A stretch of 33,700 nt of DNA from Nonomuraea cypriaca (GTDB taxonomy: Bacteria; Actinomycetota; Actinomycetes; Streptosporangiales; Streptosporangiaceae): assembly GCF_015645445.1 (NCBI RefSeq), contig NZ_JADOGI010000113.1, positions 1-33,700 on the forward strand, written 5' to 3'. The notes beneath the pieces are model-generated. The model saw only the letters and a list, made by a program, of their open reading frames with translations, did not search any database and was not told where the DNA came from. The number at the start of each line of letters is the position of its first letter. The first letter of the stretch is position 1. This document shows, in pieces, positions 22,438-30,172 of the stretch. Made by a program: the position numbers and the translations under genes.

Positions 22438-22729
22438 GGCAACGCCATCGGTGAAGTGCCGGTTCCCGCAAGGGTGCGTTCGTAGCGCCCTGCCGCCACA
22501 TTTCCTGGTCCACGAGCAGGACCGCGAGGTAATAGCTGTTACCTGCCGACCAGACGCCGGCGTTCCCGCCCATGCGCCCTGCGCGGCGGCCCCCTCCAAT
22601 CCCGCAACCCGGTCTCATATCCCGCGAAGCGGAGCCGCTGGCACGGGAGCAGTCGTACGGCGAGGCGGTCGAGGGCGCTGGGCGCCCCCGGTCGAGGTGT
22701 TCGCACGCGTGGTGATCGGTGCGTTCTTC

Positions 22730-22897
22730 TCACAGGTAAGCGGTGCGCCAGGCGCAATACGGCATGCTCGGCTCTTCGATCACGTCCCAGTTGCCGCGAC
22801 CAGCGGCGCGGGATCACCCGCTGCGCCGAGGAAGGCGAACAAGACGTCCCTGATCCAGTCGGCCAGCTCCGCGAGCCGCCGCTTTTTCCTGGTGCGT
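22730..22897 (-). pseudogene. Decayed coding fragments of unknown family
   Basis: One minus frame reads KKRRLAELADWIRDVLFAFLG and stops at 22780; an adjacent frame continues WDVIEEPSMPYCAWRTAYL and stops at 22730. The two fit together as the C-terminal end of a single protein with a frameshift near 22800. Family not recognised. The rest of 22438-23070 shows no convincing gene. Confidence 0.3.
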
Positions 22898-23070
22898 CAT
22901 GCGGGGCCGGCACCACGGGAGGGGAGAATCACTCCCCTCCTGTCGTGACCTGCCCCGGCCGCGGCCTTGCCGGCCCGAAGTACTCACGGTCCGCCGCGGT
23001 CAGGTAGAAGCCGGGCGCCACACCACGAGCGTGAGTGAGAACCCGTTCTGAATGGAGTGGAGCGCCGAGA

Positions 23071-23922
23071 TTACGAGGGCTGGCGGGCGGTCGCGCGGAG
23101 CCAGTGCAGGGCGGCCGGGGCGGAGTGGAGGGCGGAGATGTGGCCGTCGCCCTTGGACAGGCGTAGCTCGGCCGTGGGGCAGGTGCGGGCGAGCCACTCG
23201 CCGTGTGCGCAGGGCACGACGCGGTCCTCGTCGCCGTGTACGAGCAGGACGGGCGCGGTCACCTGGGCGGGGTCGCAGCCCCACGGGGAGACGTAGGCGA
23301 GGTCGTCGGCGATCGAACCGCCGGAGCTGCCCTCCAGCGCGGGGCCGACGACGCTGCCGAACCAGGACCACTCGCCCTCCAGCGCGGCGTGGTCCGCCGG
23401 GGTGAACATCTCCGGGTCGTACTCGGCCGACGCTTCGTGCCGCTCCTTCGCCGCGCGGCCTTGGACGGCGGCGCGCAGGGACGCCTGGCCGGAGGCGTAC
23501 ATGCCGGCGAACCAGTCGAGCCCCGCCGCGCCGTACGGGGCCAGGCCGGACACGCTGACCACCGCCAGTACGCGATCCGCCAGCAGAGCACCGCAGGCCA
23601 GCGCATGCGAGCCGCCCCCGGAGTGACCCATGACCGCGAACCGCTCGATGCCCAGCGCGTCCGCGACCCGCGAGACGTGGCCTGCCGCCGACGCCAGGTC
23701 GCGACCCGGGCACGGGGTCGAGCCGCCGTAACCGGGCCGGTCGTACGACACCCAGCGGATCCCGAGCGGGTCGGAGGCGGGGAAGAGGGGCGCCGGGGGC
23801 GTGCCGATGTTCGGCGTGCCGTGGTGCCAGAAGACGACCAGGCGACCGGCGGTGTCACCGGGGGCCGTGTCGAAGACGTGCAGCGTCTGACCGTCGCCGA
23901 GGTCCAGATCCGACTCCTTCAT
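23071..23922 (-). CDS. Alpha/beta hydrolase
   Basis: About 283 residues of the alpha/beta-hydrolase fold. VFWHHGTPNIGTP supplies the oxyanion region HG, YDRPGYGGS the second strand turn, FAVMGHSGGGSHA the nucleophile elbow (Ser near residue 101), VLLVHGDEDRVVP the acidic residue and GDGHIS the catalytic His. All catalytic elements are therefore present. The substrate is unknown; no signal peptide is seen. Starts at GTG 23931, GTG 23925 and ATG 23922 are all in frame. TAGGCT (23937-23932) is 6 nt from 23925 and 9 nt from 23922, so a leaderless GTG 23925 start is possible. Divergent from the DHFR-like gene. Confidence 0.92.
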   Translation of the reverse strand: MKESDLDLGDGQTLHVFDTAPGDTAGRLVVFWHHGTPNIGTPPAPLFPASDPLGIRWVSYDRPGYGGSTPCPGRDLASAAGHVSRVADALGIERFAVMGHSGGGSHALACGALLADRVLAVVSVSGLAPYGAAGLDWFAGMYASGQASLRAAVQGRAAKERHEASAEYDPEMFTPADHAALEGEWSWFGSVVGPALEGSSGGSIADDLAYVSPWGCDPAQVTAPVLLVHGDEDRVVPCAHGEWLARTCPTAELRLSKGDGHISALHSAPAALHWLRATARQPS

Positions 23923-24017
23923 CACGGGCACAGCCTAATCACCTTAAGTACGCCGGAAGAGGACCGTAAGGTCATCCCTGCATTGTTGAGGAACGACACA
24001 CCGAAAGGAAGCACGAC

Positions 24018-24581
24018 ATGCGCACGTTCAAGCTCCAGGTCCAGACCAGCGCCGACGGCTACATGGCCGGCCCGAACGGCGAGATGGACTGGGTGAAACT
24101 GCCCTGGACCGACGACATCAACGCCTACGTGGGCGCCCTCTGGGAGCCGGTCGACTGCATGGTGCTGGGCCGCAGGCTCGCCGAGGGATTCATCCCGCAC
24201 TGGGCGTCGCAGCCGGACGACGAGAGCAAGGAGACCGTCGACCAGATGAACAACACCCCCAAGGTCGTGATCTCCAACACCATCGCCGAGTCGACCTGGG
24301 AGAACGCCGTCGTCGCCGGCGGCGACCTCACGCAGACCGTCAACAAGCTCAAGTCCCAGCCCGGCGGCGACATGATCGTCTGCGGCGGCGGCACCCTCGT
24401 ACGGGATCTGATCGCCAAGGGCCTGCTCGACGAGCTCCACCTGTTCGTCAACCCGGTCGCGATCGGCGCGGGCATGCCGGTGTTCGCCGACCTCGGCATC
24501 CAGCAGCGGCTCCGGCTGGTCGCCACGCGGTCGTTCGACTGCGGGATCGTCGCGTTGCACTACGAGCCGGAGCGTTCCTGA
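24018..24581 (+). CDS. Dihydrofolate reductase family protein (RibD C-terminal fold), second copy
   Basis: 187 residues, RibD_C family. FKLQVQTSADGYMAGPNGEMDW matches the first conserved block; CMVLGRRLAEGFIPHW, PKVVISNTI, GGDMIVCGGGTLVRDLIAKGLLDELHLFVNPVAIGAGMPVF and the terminal SFDCGIVALHYEPE are all present. Predicted NAD(P)H-dependent cytosolic reductase of unknown substrate, distantly similar to the gene at 632-1192. AAAGGA (24004-24009) lies 8 nt before the ATG. The last codons and stop are the first unit of a three-copy 31-bp tandem repeat that continues into the intergenic region. Confidence 0.92.
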   Translation: MRTFKLQVQTSADGYMAGPNGEMDWVKLPWTDDINAYVGALWEPVDCMVLGRRLAEGFIPHWASQPDDESKETVDQMNNTPKVVISNTIAESTWENAVVAGGDLTQTVNKLKSQPGGDMIVCGGGTLVRDLIAKGLLDELHLFVNPVAIGAGMPVFADLGIQQRLRLVATRSFDCGIVALHYEPERS

Positions 24582-24650
24582 AGCGGCGCACCACGAGCCG
24601 GAGCGTCCCCGAGGCAGCGCAGTACGAGCCGGAGCGGTCCTGACCGGCCC
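24558..24650 (+). repeat. Three 31-bp tandem repeats spanning the reductase stop codon
   Basis: Units start at 24558, 24589 and 24620, each with a CGAGCCGGAGCG core. The first encodes the HYEPERS end and the TGA of the DHFR-like gene; the other two lie downstream, with only a few substitutions. 31 is not a multiple of three, so only the first copy can be coding. Confidence 0.85.
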
Positions 24651-25525
24651 TAGTCGCCGAATTCCAGGTGGAGGGCTTGTGTGAAGTCCTTCACCGCGTC
24701 CTCGTGGCGTTCCAGCTCCTGGAGGATCTCCCCGCGCACCCGATACGCCCAGATGTACTCCGGGTCCAGCTCGATGGCGCGGTCCAGGTCCCTCAGCGCC
24801 GCCTCGTTGTCGCCCAGTTCGCTCAGCACCGCGCCACGGCTGCCGTAGGCGCGGTCGTTCTCCGGATCCGCCTCGAGCGCCTGGTTGAGGTCCGTCAGAG
24901 CCTCCTCGTAGCGGTCGATCATGCGCAGGGCCTCACCCCTGCGGCTCAGCGCCCGTACGTGCGCAGGGTCGGCCTCCAGGGCCTTCGTGTAGTCGTCGAT
25001 GGCCTCCGCGTACAGGTGCATCCGCTGGTACAGATCCCCGCGCGCCATCCAGGAGTAGGCGAGGCCCTCGTTCAAGGCGATGATCTTGGCGTGCTCCTCC
25101 AGGGCCTCGTCCAGCCGGTCCAGGTCCGCCAGGACGTCCGCCTTCGCCTCCAGGATCCACAGCGAGTCGGGGGAGAGGGTGAGCGCGTGCTCGAAGTCCT
25201 CCATGGCCTCCTCCAGGCGGTCCATCGCGGCGTAGGTCTGGCCGCGTGAGCCGAGGGCGTACGCGCTGTCCGGCTCCAGCTTCAGCGCCTCGTCGAAGTC
25301 CCCGAGCGCGGCGTCGTACCGTTCGAGTACGCGGTGGCTCTCGCCACGCAGCCGCCAGGCGCGGGCGTTGTCCGGCACCAGCGCGATCGACTCCGTCAGA
25401 TCCGCGATCGCGGCGTCGTGGCGCGACAGGGCGATGTACGACTCCGCGCGGCTGCGCAGCACCGACCCGCGGGACTGCGCGGCCGCCTCGGACAGTCCAG
25501 GGTTGTCCTTGATCCCCTCGCTCAT
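24650..25525 (-). CDS. Tetratricopeptide repeat protein
   Basis: 291 residues, almost entirely made of about seven 34-residue TPR units, each with the A/G, Y and P landmarks (for example ARAWRLRGESHRVLERYDAALGDFDEALKLEPDS and AYGSRGAVLSELGDNEAALRDLDRAIELDPEY). No signal peptide, membrane segment or fused enzyme domain is visible, so it is a cytosolic protein-interaction scaffold with an unknown partner. The ATG at 25525 has TAGATT (25539-25534) 8 nt upstream, so it may be leaderless. It is divergent from the GNAT gene and converges on the DHFR-like gene, whose repeat array ends at its stop codon. Confidence 0.9.
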   Translation of the reverse strand: MSEGIKDNPGLSEAAAQSRGSVLRSRAESYIALSRHDAAIADLTESIALVPDNARAWRLRGESHRVLERYDAALGDFDEALKLEPDSAYALGSRGQTYAAMDRLEEAMEDFEHALTLSPDSLWILEAKADVLADLDRLDEALEEHAKIIALNEGLAYSWMARGDLYQRMHLYAEAIDDYTKALEADPAHVRALSRRGEALRMIDRYEEALTDLNQALEADPENDRAYGSRGAVLSELGDNEAALRDLDRAIELDPEYIWAYRVRGEILQELERHEDAVKDFTQALHLEFGD

Positions 25526-25614
25526 GACGGGTAAATCTATCCAACTAAATCCGCCTTTTCACGCCCCGACCGGGTGTCATGAGCCGTCGGTGCCGTACGC
25601 CATGATGGCCCATC

Positions 25615-26199
25615 GTGAGAACTGACCTGATCTGGCCTGACACCGCCGACGAAGCCCTGTTGTCCGCCCTCCACCGAGTCCTGCACGCCGTCGTCGCGGC
25701 CGGCGGCGCCGTGGGCTACCTCGATCCGCCCGGGCGTGAGGAGAGCGACCCGTGGGTGGAGGAGACGCTGAAGGCGGTGCGCGACGGCGACGCCCGCCTG
25801 GCCGTCGCCCGCGTGGACGGCACCGTGCAGGGGATGGGCCTGTGGCGACGCGGCGCGGCGCCGATCTTCACCCATTCGGCCGAGCTCGGGAAGATCATGG
25901 CCCATCCGGAGGCCAGGGGCCTCGGGCTGGGCAGGCTCGTGGTGTCCGCGCTCGTCGACAGCGCCCGGTCGGCCGGCATCGAGACGATGACGCTCGGCGT
26001 GCGGGGCAACAACCACGGCGCGATCGGACTGTACGAATCACTCGGGTTCCGCGAGTGGGGCCGCCTGCCCAACCGCATCGAGGTGGGCCGGCGGCGCTTC
26101 GATGACGTGCGGATGCTCCTCGAACTGGGAAGGCCGACCGATGTCATCTTGCACGGATCCGAACCGGGTGGTCCCGGCTGGTCACCAAAGATCACGTAA
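25615..26199 (+). CDS. GNAT family N-acetyltransferase
   Basis: 194 residues. The acetyl-CoA-binding motif A is IMAHPEARGLGLGRLVVSALVDSARSAG (R-G-L-G-L-G), preceded by RVDGTVQGMGLWRRGAAP and followed by motif B TMTLGVRGNNHGAIGLYESLGFREWGRLPN. The acceptor substrate is unknown. The GTG at 25615 starts the frame; CATGAT 8 nt upstream could be a -10 box for a leaderless message. The last ~20 residues (after LELGRPTDV) are not typical and may be a short extension. Confidence 0.9.
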   Translation: MRTDLIWPDTADEALLSALHRVLHAVVAAGGAVGYLDPPGREESDPWVEETLKAVRDGDARLAVARVDGTVQGMGLWRRGAAPIFTHSAELGKIMAHPEARGLGLGRLVVSALVDSARSAGIETMTLGVRGNNHGAIGLYESLGFREWGRLPNRIEVGRRRFDDVRMLLELGRPTDVILHGSEPGGPGWSPKIT

Positions 26200-26264
26200 A
26201 GCGGCTGATCGACCACGCTTAGACCCCTACGAGGCGGGCAAAACGCTTCGCAAGGTGGTGGGGT

Positions 26265-27338
26265 ATGGCACACAAATTGCTGAGTCGTCTCGCATACGGC
26301 TCCCGTTACAACAGCGTTCCGTGGGGCCAGCGCGTCTATGTGCGCCCGGGGGAGCGGCTGATCCGTGAGGCGCAGTGGAAGTGGCTGACCAGGCGGGCGC
26401 CGGTCATGCCGCGCGAGGACTACGAACGCGTCAGGAAGCTCGGCGAGATCGAGGAGTTCCTGAACTGCATGATGTGCGGGGAGTCCCGCCAGCAGCCGCT
26501 GTTCCAGCCGTCCGGCGGCAACGGGTGGCGCTACTTCGTCGTCCGCTGCCCCTCCTGCGGCTTCCTCTACCGCAATCCGAACGTACGTCCTGAGCGCCTC
26601 GGCGACCTGTACGCCACCGGCTACAGCAAGTTCCTGACCGGCAACTACGCCGCCAACCGGCAGCGCCGCTACGACCTGACCATGCGGGCGTTCTCGCCGG
26701 TGTTCGACGAGGGCAAGGAACGGCGGCTGCTCGACTTCGGCTCCGGCGTCGGCTTGTTCCTCGAACTCGCCGAGGAGCGGGGCTTCGACGCGTACGGGGT
26801 CGACCTGTCGCCGGAGTCGGTCGTCGAGGCCAACGGGCGGCTGAGCCGGGCGCGCACCTACCTCGGCGCGCCCGAGGACGTGCCCGAGATCGCCGCCGGC
26901 GGCTTCGACGTGATCACTTTGTGGTCCGTGCTGGCGCACCTGCCCAGGCCGCTGGAGGACTTCGAGAAGTTCCGCGGCCTGCTGGCGCCCGGTGGGGTGC
27001 TGCTCATCCTGACCGTCAACGCCCAGTCGTTGCTGCTCAAGGCGTACGGGTCGACGTGGAGCGGGTTCACCAAGAACCATCTGATGTTCTACTCCTCGCA
27101 GACCGTGCGCACGCTGCTAGCCCGTACGGGATTCGCGGGCGTCGCCTTCGCCCCCCACTACGGCGACACCGTGGAGGCGGGCACCACCAACCTGCGCCCG
27201 GACCTGGTGGCCAGGCTGCGCCGCAACGTCGAGATCAGCGACGGCGGCAACATGATGCGCGTGCTGGCCTTCGCCGACGAGGAGGCGATCGGCCGGTGGG
27301 GCGGCGGCCCGCAGACGATCCACCGCCTGAACACCTGA
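26265..27338 (+). CDS. Class I SAM-dependent methyltransferase with N-terminal zinc ribbon
   Basis: 357 residues. An N-terminal four-Cys zinc-binding region (C68/C71 and C95/C98, CMMC and CPSC) precedes a methyltransferase domain: LLDFGSGVGLFLELAEERGFDAYGVDLS (motif I near 156-165 and the acidic end of strand 2), GFDVITLWSVLAHLPRPLEDFEKFRGLLAPGGVLLI (post I and motif III). The zinc ribbon followed by a methyltransferase is the layout of sugar or natural-product C-methyltransferases, but no such cluster surrounds it, so the substrate is unknown. The ATG at 26265 is preceded by AAGGTGGTGGGG. It is transcribed after the GNAT gene with a 65-bp gap. Confidence 0.88.
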   Translation: MAHKLLSRLAYGSRYNSVPWGQRVYVRPGERLIREAQWKWLTRRAPVMPREDYERVRKLGEIEEFLNCMMCGESRQQPLFQPSGGNGWRYFVVRCPSCGFLYRNPNVRPERLGDLYATGYSKFLTGNYAANRQRRYDLTMRAFSPVFDEGKERRLLDFGSGVGLFLELAEERGFDAYGVDLSPESVVEANGRLSRARTYLGAPEDVPEIAAGGFDVITLWSVLAHLPRPLEDFEKFRGLLAPGGVLLILTVNAQSLLLKAYGSTWSGFTKNHLMFYSSQTVRTLLARTGFAGVAFAPHYGDTVEAGTTNLRPDLVARLRRNVEISDGGNMMRVLAFADEEAIGRWGGGPQTIHRLNT

Positions 27339-27382
27339 ACGCCTGGCCGCTGCATCCCCGGGACGCCTGAGCGGCCGGGCCG

Positions 27383-27879
27383 CTAGACCTCAGGCACGCC
27401 CAGGTCGGCCGCGGGCCCGGCGGAAGGCTTGGCCAGCTCGGGGTCGAGCTGCTCGATCAGCCGCTGCACCAGCGCGGCGCGGCGTACGCGCTCGCGCCCC
27501 AGCTCCTTCGGCACCACGCCGAGGTGCTTGCCGGACGGGTAGATGTTGGGCGCGTTGCGCAGCCCCATCTTCAGGTAGACGGGCGCGGCGGCGCGGACGA
27601 TCTCCACTGCCTCGTAGAACCTGACGAACCCGCCCTGATCATCGGGCACCTCCAGATAGAGGTCGATCGGCAGGCGGGTGGCGGCCCTGATCTCGGCGAG
27701 GTGCGGCACGGTCAGGTCGGTGCCGACGTTGAGCGTCGAGGCGCCCAGGCGTCGACACTCGGGATCTCATACCGGTACGGCGTCCCGTCCACGAAGCGCG
27801 ACCCGGCGGCGGGCGCGGCCTGGACCACCGGGTGCCCGAGACGGGCCATGAGCACGTGCAGGTCGGCAAGACTGGTCAT
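27383..27879 (-). pseudogene. U32-peptidase-like TIM-barrel protein with apparent internal deletion and frameshift
   Basis: From the ATG at 27879 (AGGAG 7 nt upstream) the frame reads LADLHVLMARLGHPVVQ, AGSRFVDGTPYRYEIPSV, then stops at 27714-27712. A second frame picks up LGASTLNVGTDLTVPHLAEIRAATRLPIDLYLEVPDDQGGFVRFYEAVEIVRAAAPVYLKMGLRNAPNIYPSG and ends at 27383. From memory, intact relatives (often annotated U32 family peptidase) are ~350-400 residues and carry about 180 residues between these two segments. The junction lies around 27750-27770. A sequencing indel alone would not explain the missing middle. Family name and intact length are recalled, not checked. Confidence 0.6.
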
Positions 27880-27951
27880 CAGAGGTCTCCTCATCGTCAG
27901 TCACTCCCAACCGTGCATATCACCCGGCCGGGGGAGTTCTAGGATCGACCC

Positions 27952-28659
27952 ATGGAACTGGCCCCTGGAGTGCACGTCGCCATCACCGATCGGCACGGAG
28001 GCGTCAGCGCCCCGCCGTACGGCTCCCGCAACCTGGGTGGCAAGGTCGGCGACGATCCCGCGGCCGTACGCGCCAACCGCGAGGGAGTGGCGGCCGAGCT
28101 GGGCGTCCGGGCGGTCGTCTTCATGCGCCAGGTCCACAGCGCCGACGTGGCCTACGTGAGCGAGCCGTTCGGCGCGGACCCGCCGCCGCTGGACGGGGTG
28201 TTCACCACTGAGCCGGGGCTGGCCCTGGCCTCGCTGGGGGCCGACTGCCCGGCGGTGCTGGTGGCCGACCCGGTGGCCCGGATGGCCGGCGCCGCCCACT
28301 CGGGCCGGCCCGGCACCGCGGCCGGCATCGCCACCGCCCTGGTGGAGGCCATGGCGGGCAAGGGCGCCGAGCCGGCGCGGATGGTGGCGCTGATCGGTCC
28401 AGGCGCCTGCGGCCGCTGCTACGAGGTGCCCGCCGACCTGCGCGATCAGGTGGCCGCGCGCGTGCCTGAGACGTGGTCCACGACGTCCTGGCAGACCCCC
28501 GCGCTCGACCTGCGGGCCGGGATCGAGGCCCAGCTCCTGGCGGCGGGCCTGGCGGACGTGCGCCACGACGCGCGCTGCACGATCGAGTCCGCCGAGCTCT
28601 ACTCCCACCGCCGCGAGCAGCCCGGCGGCCGGTTCGCGGGCCTGATCTGGCTGGCCTAG
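27952..28659 (+). CDS. pgeF: Peptidoglycan editing factor / multicopper polyphenol oxidoreductase laccase-domain protein
   Basis: 235 residues of the YfiH/PgeF family, whose characterised E. coli member edits mis-incorporated residues in peptidoglycan precursors and which in other species has purine nucleoside phosphorylase-type activity. Conserved segments are RHGGVSAPPYGSRNLGGKVGDDPAAVRANRE, VFMRQVHSADVA (metal His), LGADCPAVLVAD (metal Cys) and AAHSGRPGTAAGI (metal His; the usual HAGWRG is HSGRPG here), and GPGACGRCYEVP. The ATG at 27952 has TAGGAT (27940-27945) 6 nt upstream and no Shine-Dalgarno site, so it is probably leaderless. It shares its terminal CTAG with the next gene on the opposite strand. 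Confidence 0.93.
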   Translation: MELAPGVHVAITDRHGGVSAPPYGSRNLGGKVGDDPAAVRANREGVAAELGVRAVVFMRQVHSADVAYVSEPFGADPPPLDGVFTTEPGLALASLGADCPAVLVADPVARMAGAAHSGRPGTAAGIATALVEAMAGKGAEPARMVALIGPGACGRCYEVPADLRDQVAARVPETWSTTSWQTPALDLRAGIEAQLLAAGLADVRHDARCTIESAELYSHRREQPGGRFAGLIWLA

Positions 28660-29000
28660 CCCCGGTTTCGAGGGCCGTTGAACACCGCGTTGACCATGAC
28701 GATCCCGATCCAGACGGGGATCAGGTAGCTCGCCCTCTCCTCGCCGAACAGGGTGAGGGCGAGGGTGACGAGCGTGCCGAGCGAGATCGAGACGATCGCC
28801 AGGGCGAGCCGGTGCCCGTCGTTCACGCCCTGGCGGGCCGCCTGTTTGCCCGCGCCCATCTGGGCCAGGCGCTCGTCCACCCGCCGGTCGACCTCCTGGC
28901 CCATCTTGTCCAAGAACGACTCCACCACGGCGTCCTCGAACTCGGGACCAAGGTCGCGCCGGGCGGACACGGCGGCCTTGAGCTCATCTCCTGTATTCAT
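28656..29000 (-). CDS. Small two-helix membrane protein
   Basis: 114 residues. An N-terminal ~55-residue cytosolic region is charged and helical (DLGPEFEDAVVESFLDKMGQEVDRRVDERLAQMG), followed by two transmembrane helices (LALAIVSISLGTLVTLALTLFG and YLIPVWIGIVMVNAVF). The pattern recurs in actinobacterial integral membrane proteins found beside anti-sigma or phage-shock-type genes, but I cannot name the family. The promoter at 29009-29037 puts the -10 box 8 nt from the ATG at 29000. Its TAG and the pgeF TAG are read from the same CTAG on opposite strands. Confidence 0.75.
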   Translation of the reverse strand: MNTGDELKAAVSARRDLGPEFEDAVVESFLDKMGQEVDRRVDERLAQMGAGKQAARQGVNDGHRLALAIVSISLGTLVTLALTLFGEERASYLIPVWIGIVMVNAVFNGPRNRG

Positions 29001-29008
29001 ATGTCGAG

Positions 29009-29037
29009 ATATAACGGGCTTTTTGGTTATCGAGCAA
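29009..29037 (-). promoter_or_regulatory. Promoter of the small membrane protein gene
   Basis: TTGCTC (29037-29032) and TTATAT (29014-29009) with a 17-bp spacer on the minus strand; the -10 box ends 8 nt before the ATG at 29000, implying a leaderless or near-leaderless transcript. The promoter overlaps the last codons of the DNA ligase gene (ending at 29027). Confidence 0.55.
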
Positions 29038-30172
29038 GGATGTCATCGAGGTTGTAACTAACCGGACGCTCGAGCTGCTCGTACGTGCACGATTCAGGCG
29101 TCCGATCCGGCCGCCACCGGCGCCACTGCGCGGTGTGCCTGAACCGGTCGCCCTCCATCTGGTCGTAGGCCACCTCGATCACCAGCTCCGGCCTGAGCGG
29201 GATGAACGACAGGTCCTTCTTGGCGTTCCACCGCGACACCGCGCCCGGCACCCGCTGCCCGCCCGTCGCGGGCCCGGCGGCAGGCCGGCCGATGCCGGCC
29301 GCCGCCTGCTCGGCCCAGTGGCCCCATGGGTGCTCGCTCAACTCGGCGATGTACGGCCTGATCTCCTCGACCAGCTCGGCCCTGCGCGCCATCGGGAACG
29401 AGGCCGCCACCCCCACATGGTGCAGTCTGCCGTCGTCGCCGTAGAGCCCGAGCAGCAGCGAGCCGACGACCGGCCCGGACTTGTGCTCGCGGTAGCCGCA
29501 GACCACCACGTCGGCCGTGCGCTCGTGCTTGACCTTGAACATGGTGCGCTTGTCCGGGATGTAGGGCTGGTCACCGGGCTTGACGATGATGCCGTCGAGC
29601 CCCGCGCCCTCGAACGTCTCGAACCACTCGGCCGCCTGCTCGTCGCTGGTCGTGACGGGGGTCAGCCGGACGGACGCGCCCTTCTCCGGGAAGATCCCTT
29701 CGAGCCGCGCCCGGCGCTCCGCGAACGGCGCCTCCATCAGCGACTCGTCCCCGATCGCCAGCAGGTCGAACGCGACGAACTGCGCCGGCGTCCGCTCCGA
29801 CAGCATCTTCACCCGCGACGCGGCGGGATGGATGCGCTGCTGGAGCGCGTCGAAGTCGAGCTGCGACCCGCTGGGCAGCACGATCTCGCCGTCCACCACG
29901 CACTTGTCCGGCAACTCGGCCCGGACCGCCTCGACCAGCTCGGGAAAGTAGCGGGTGAACGGCCGCTCGTTGCGGCTGCCGAGATAGACCTCGTCGCCGT
30001 CACGGAACACGATGCACCGGAAGCCGTCCCACTTCGGCTCGTAGAACAGCGTGCCGTTCTGCTTGGGCATCGCCTTGACCGGCTTGGCCAGCATGGGCGG
30101 CACCGGCGGACGCACGGGCAGTCCTGGCACCGGCTCCTCGATCGCCTCCGGCGCTGTGGTGGGCTCGGTCAT
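29027..30172 (-). CDS. ATP-dependent DNA ligase (LigC/LigD-type)
   Basis: 381 residues. The adenylation motif is FYEPKWDGFRC, with the nucleotidyl Lys in EPKWDG near residue 43. Further nucleotidyltransferase motifs are LGSRNERPFTRYFPELV, VVDGEIVLPSG, QFVAFDLLAI, GLDGIIVKPGDQPYIPDKRTMFKVKHERTADVVVCGY, and an OB-fold domain with GSLLLGLYGDDGRLHHVGVAASF and LRPELVIEVAYDQMEGDRFRHTAQWRRWRPDR. This is the form used for NHEJ or backup repair. No polymerase or nuclease domain is fused. GGAG lies 8 nt before the ATG at 30172, and the start overlaps the upstream reductase stop (ATGA). Confidence 0.93.
   Translation of the reverse strand: MTEPTTAPEAIEEPVPGLPVRPPVPPMLAKPVKAMPKQNGTLFYEPKWDGFRCIVFRDGDEVYLGSRNERPFTRYFPELVEAVRAELPDKCVVDGEIVLPSGSQLDFDALQQRIHPAASRVKMLSERTPAQFVAFDLLAIGDESLMEAPFAERRARLEGIFPEKGASVRLTPVTTSDEQAAEWFETFEGAGLDGIIVKPGDQPYIPDKRTMFKVKHERTADVVVCGYREHKSGPVVGSLLLGLYGDDGRLHHVGVAASFPMARRAELVEEIRPYIAELSEHPWGHWAEQAAAGIGRPAAGPATGGQRVPGAVSRWNAKKDLSFIPLRPELVIEVAYDQMEGDRFRHTAQWRRWRPDRTPESCTYEQLERPVSYNLDDILAR

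Noticed and set aside
22436..22948. 170-codon plus-strand frame in the decayed zone
   Set aside because: Reads as Ala/Arg/Pro-rich sequence with no motif and lies opposite fragments that resemble real proteins.
27370..27384. Palindrome AGCGGCC-G-GGCCGCT as a terminator between the methyltransferase gene and the pseudogene
   Set aside because: Realistic pairing leaves only a 5-bp stem; it is weak compared with the other hairpins and could be chance in GC-rich DNA.
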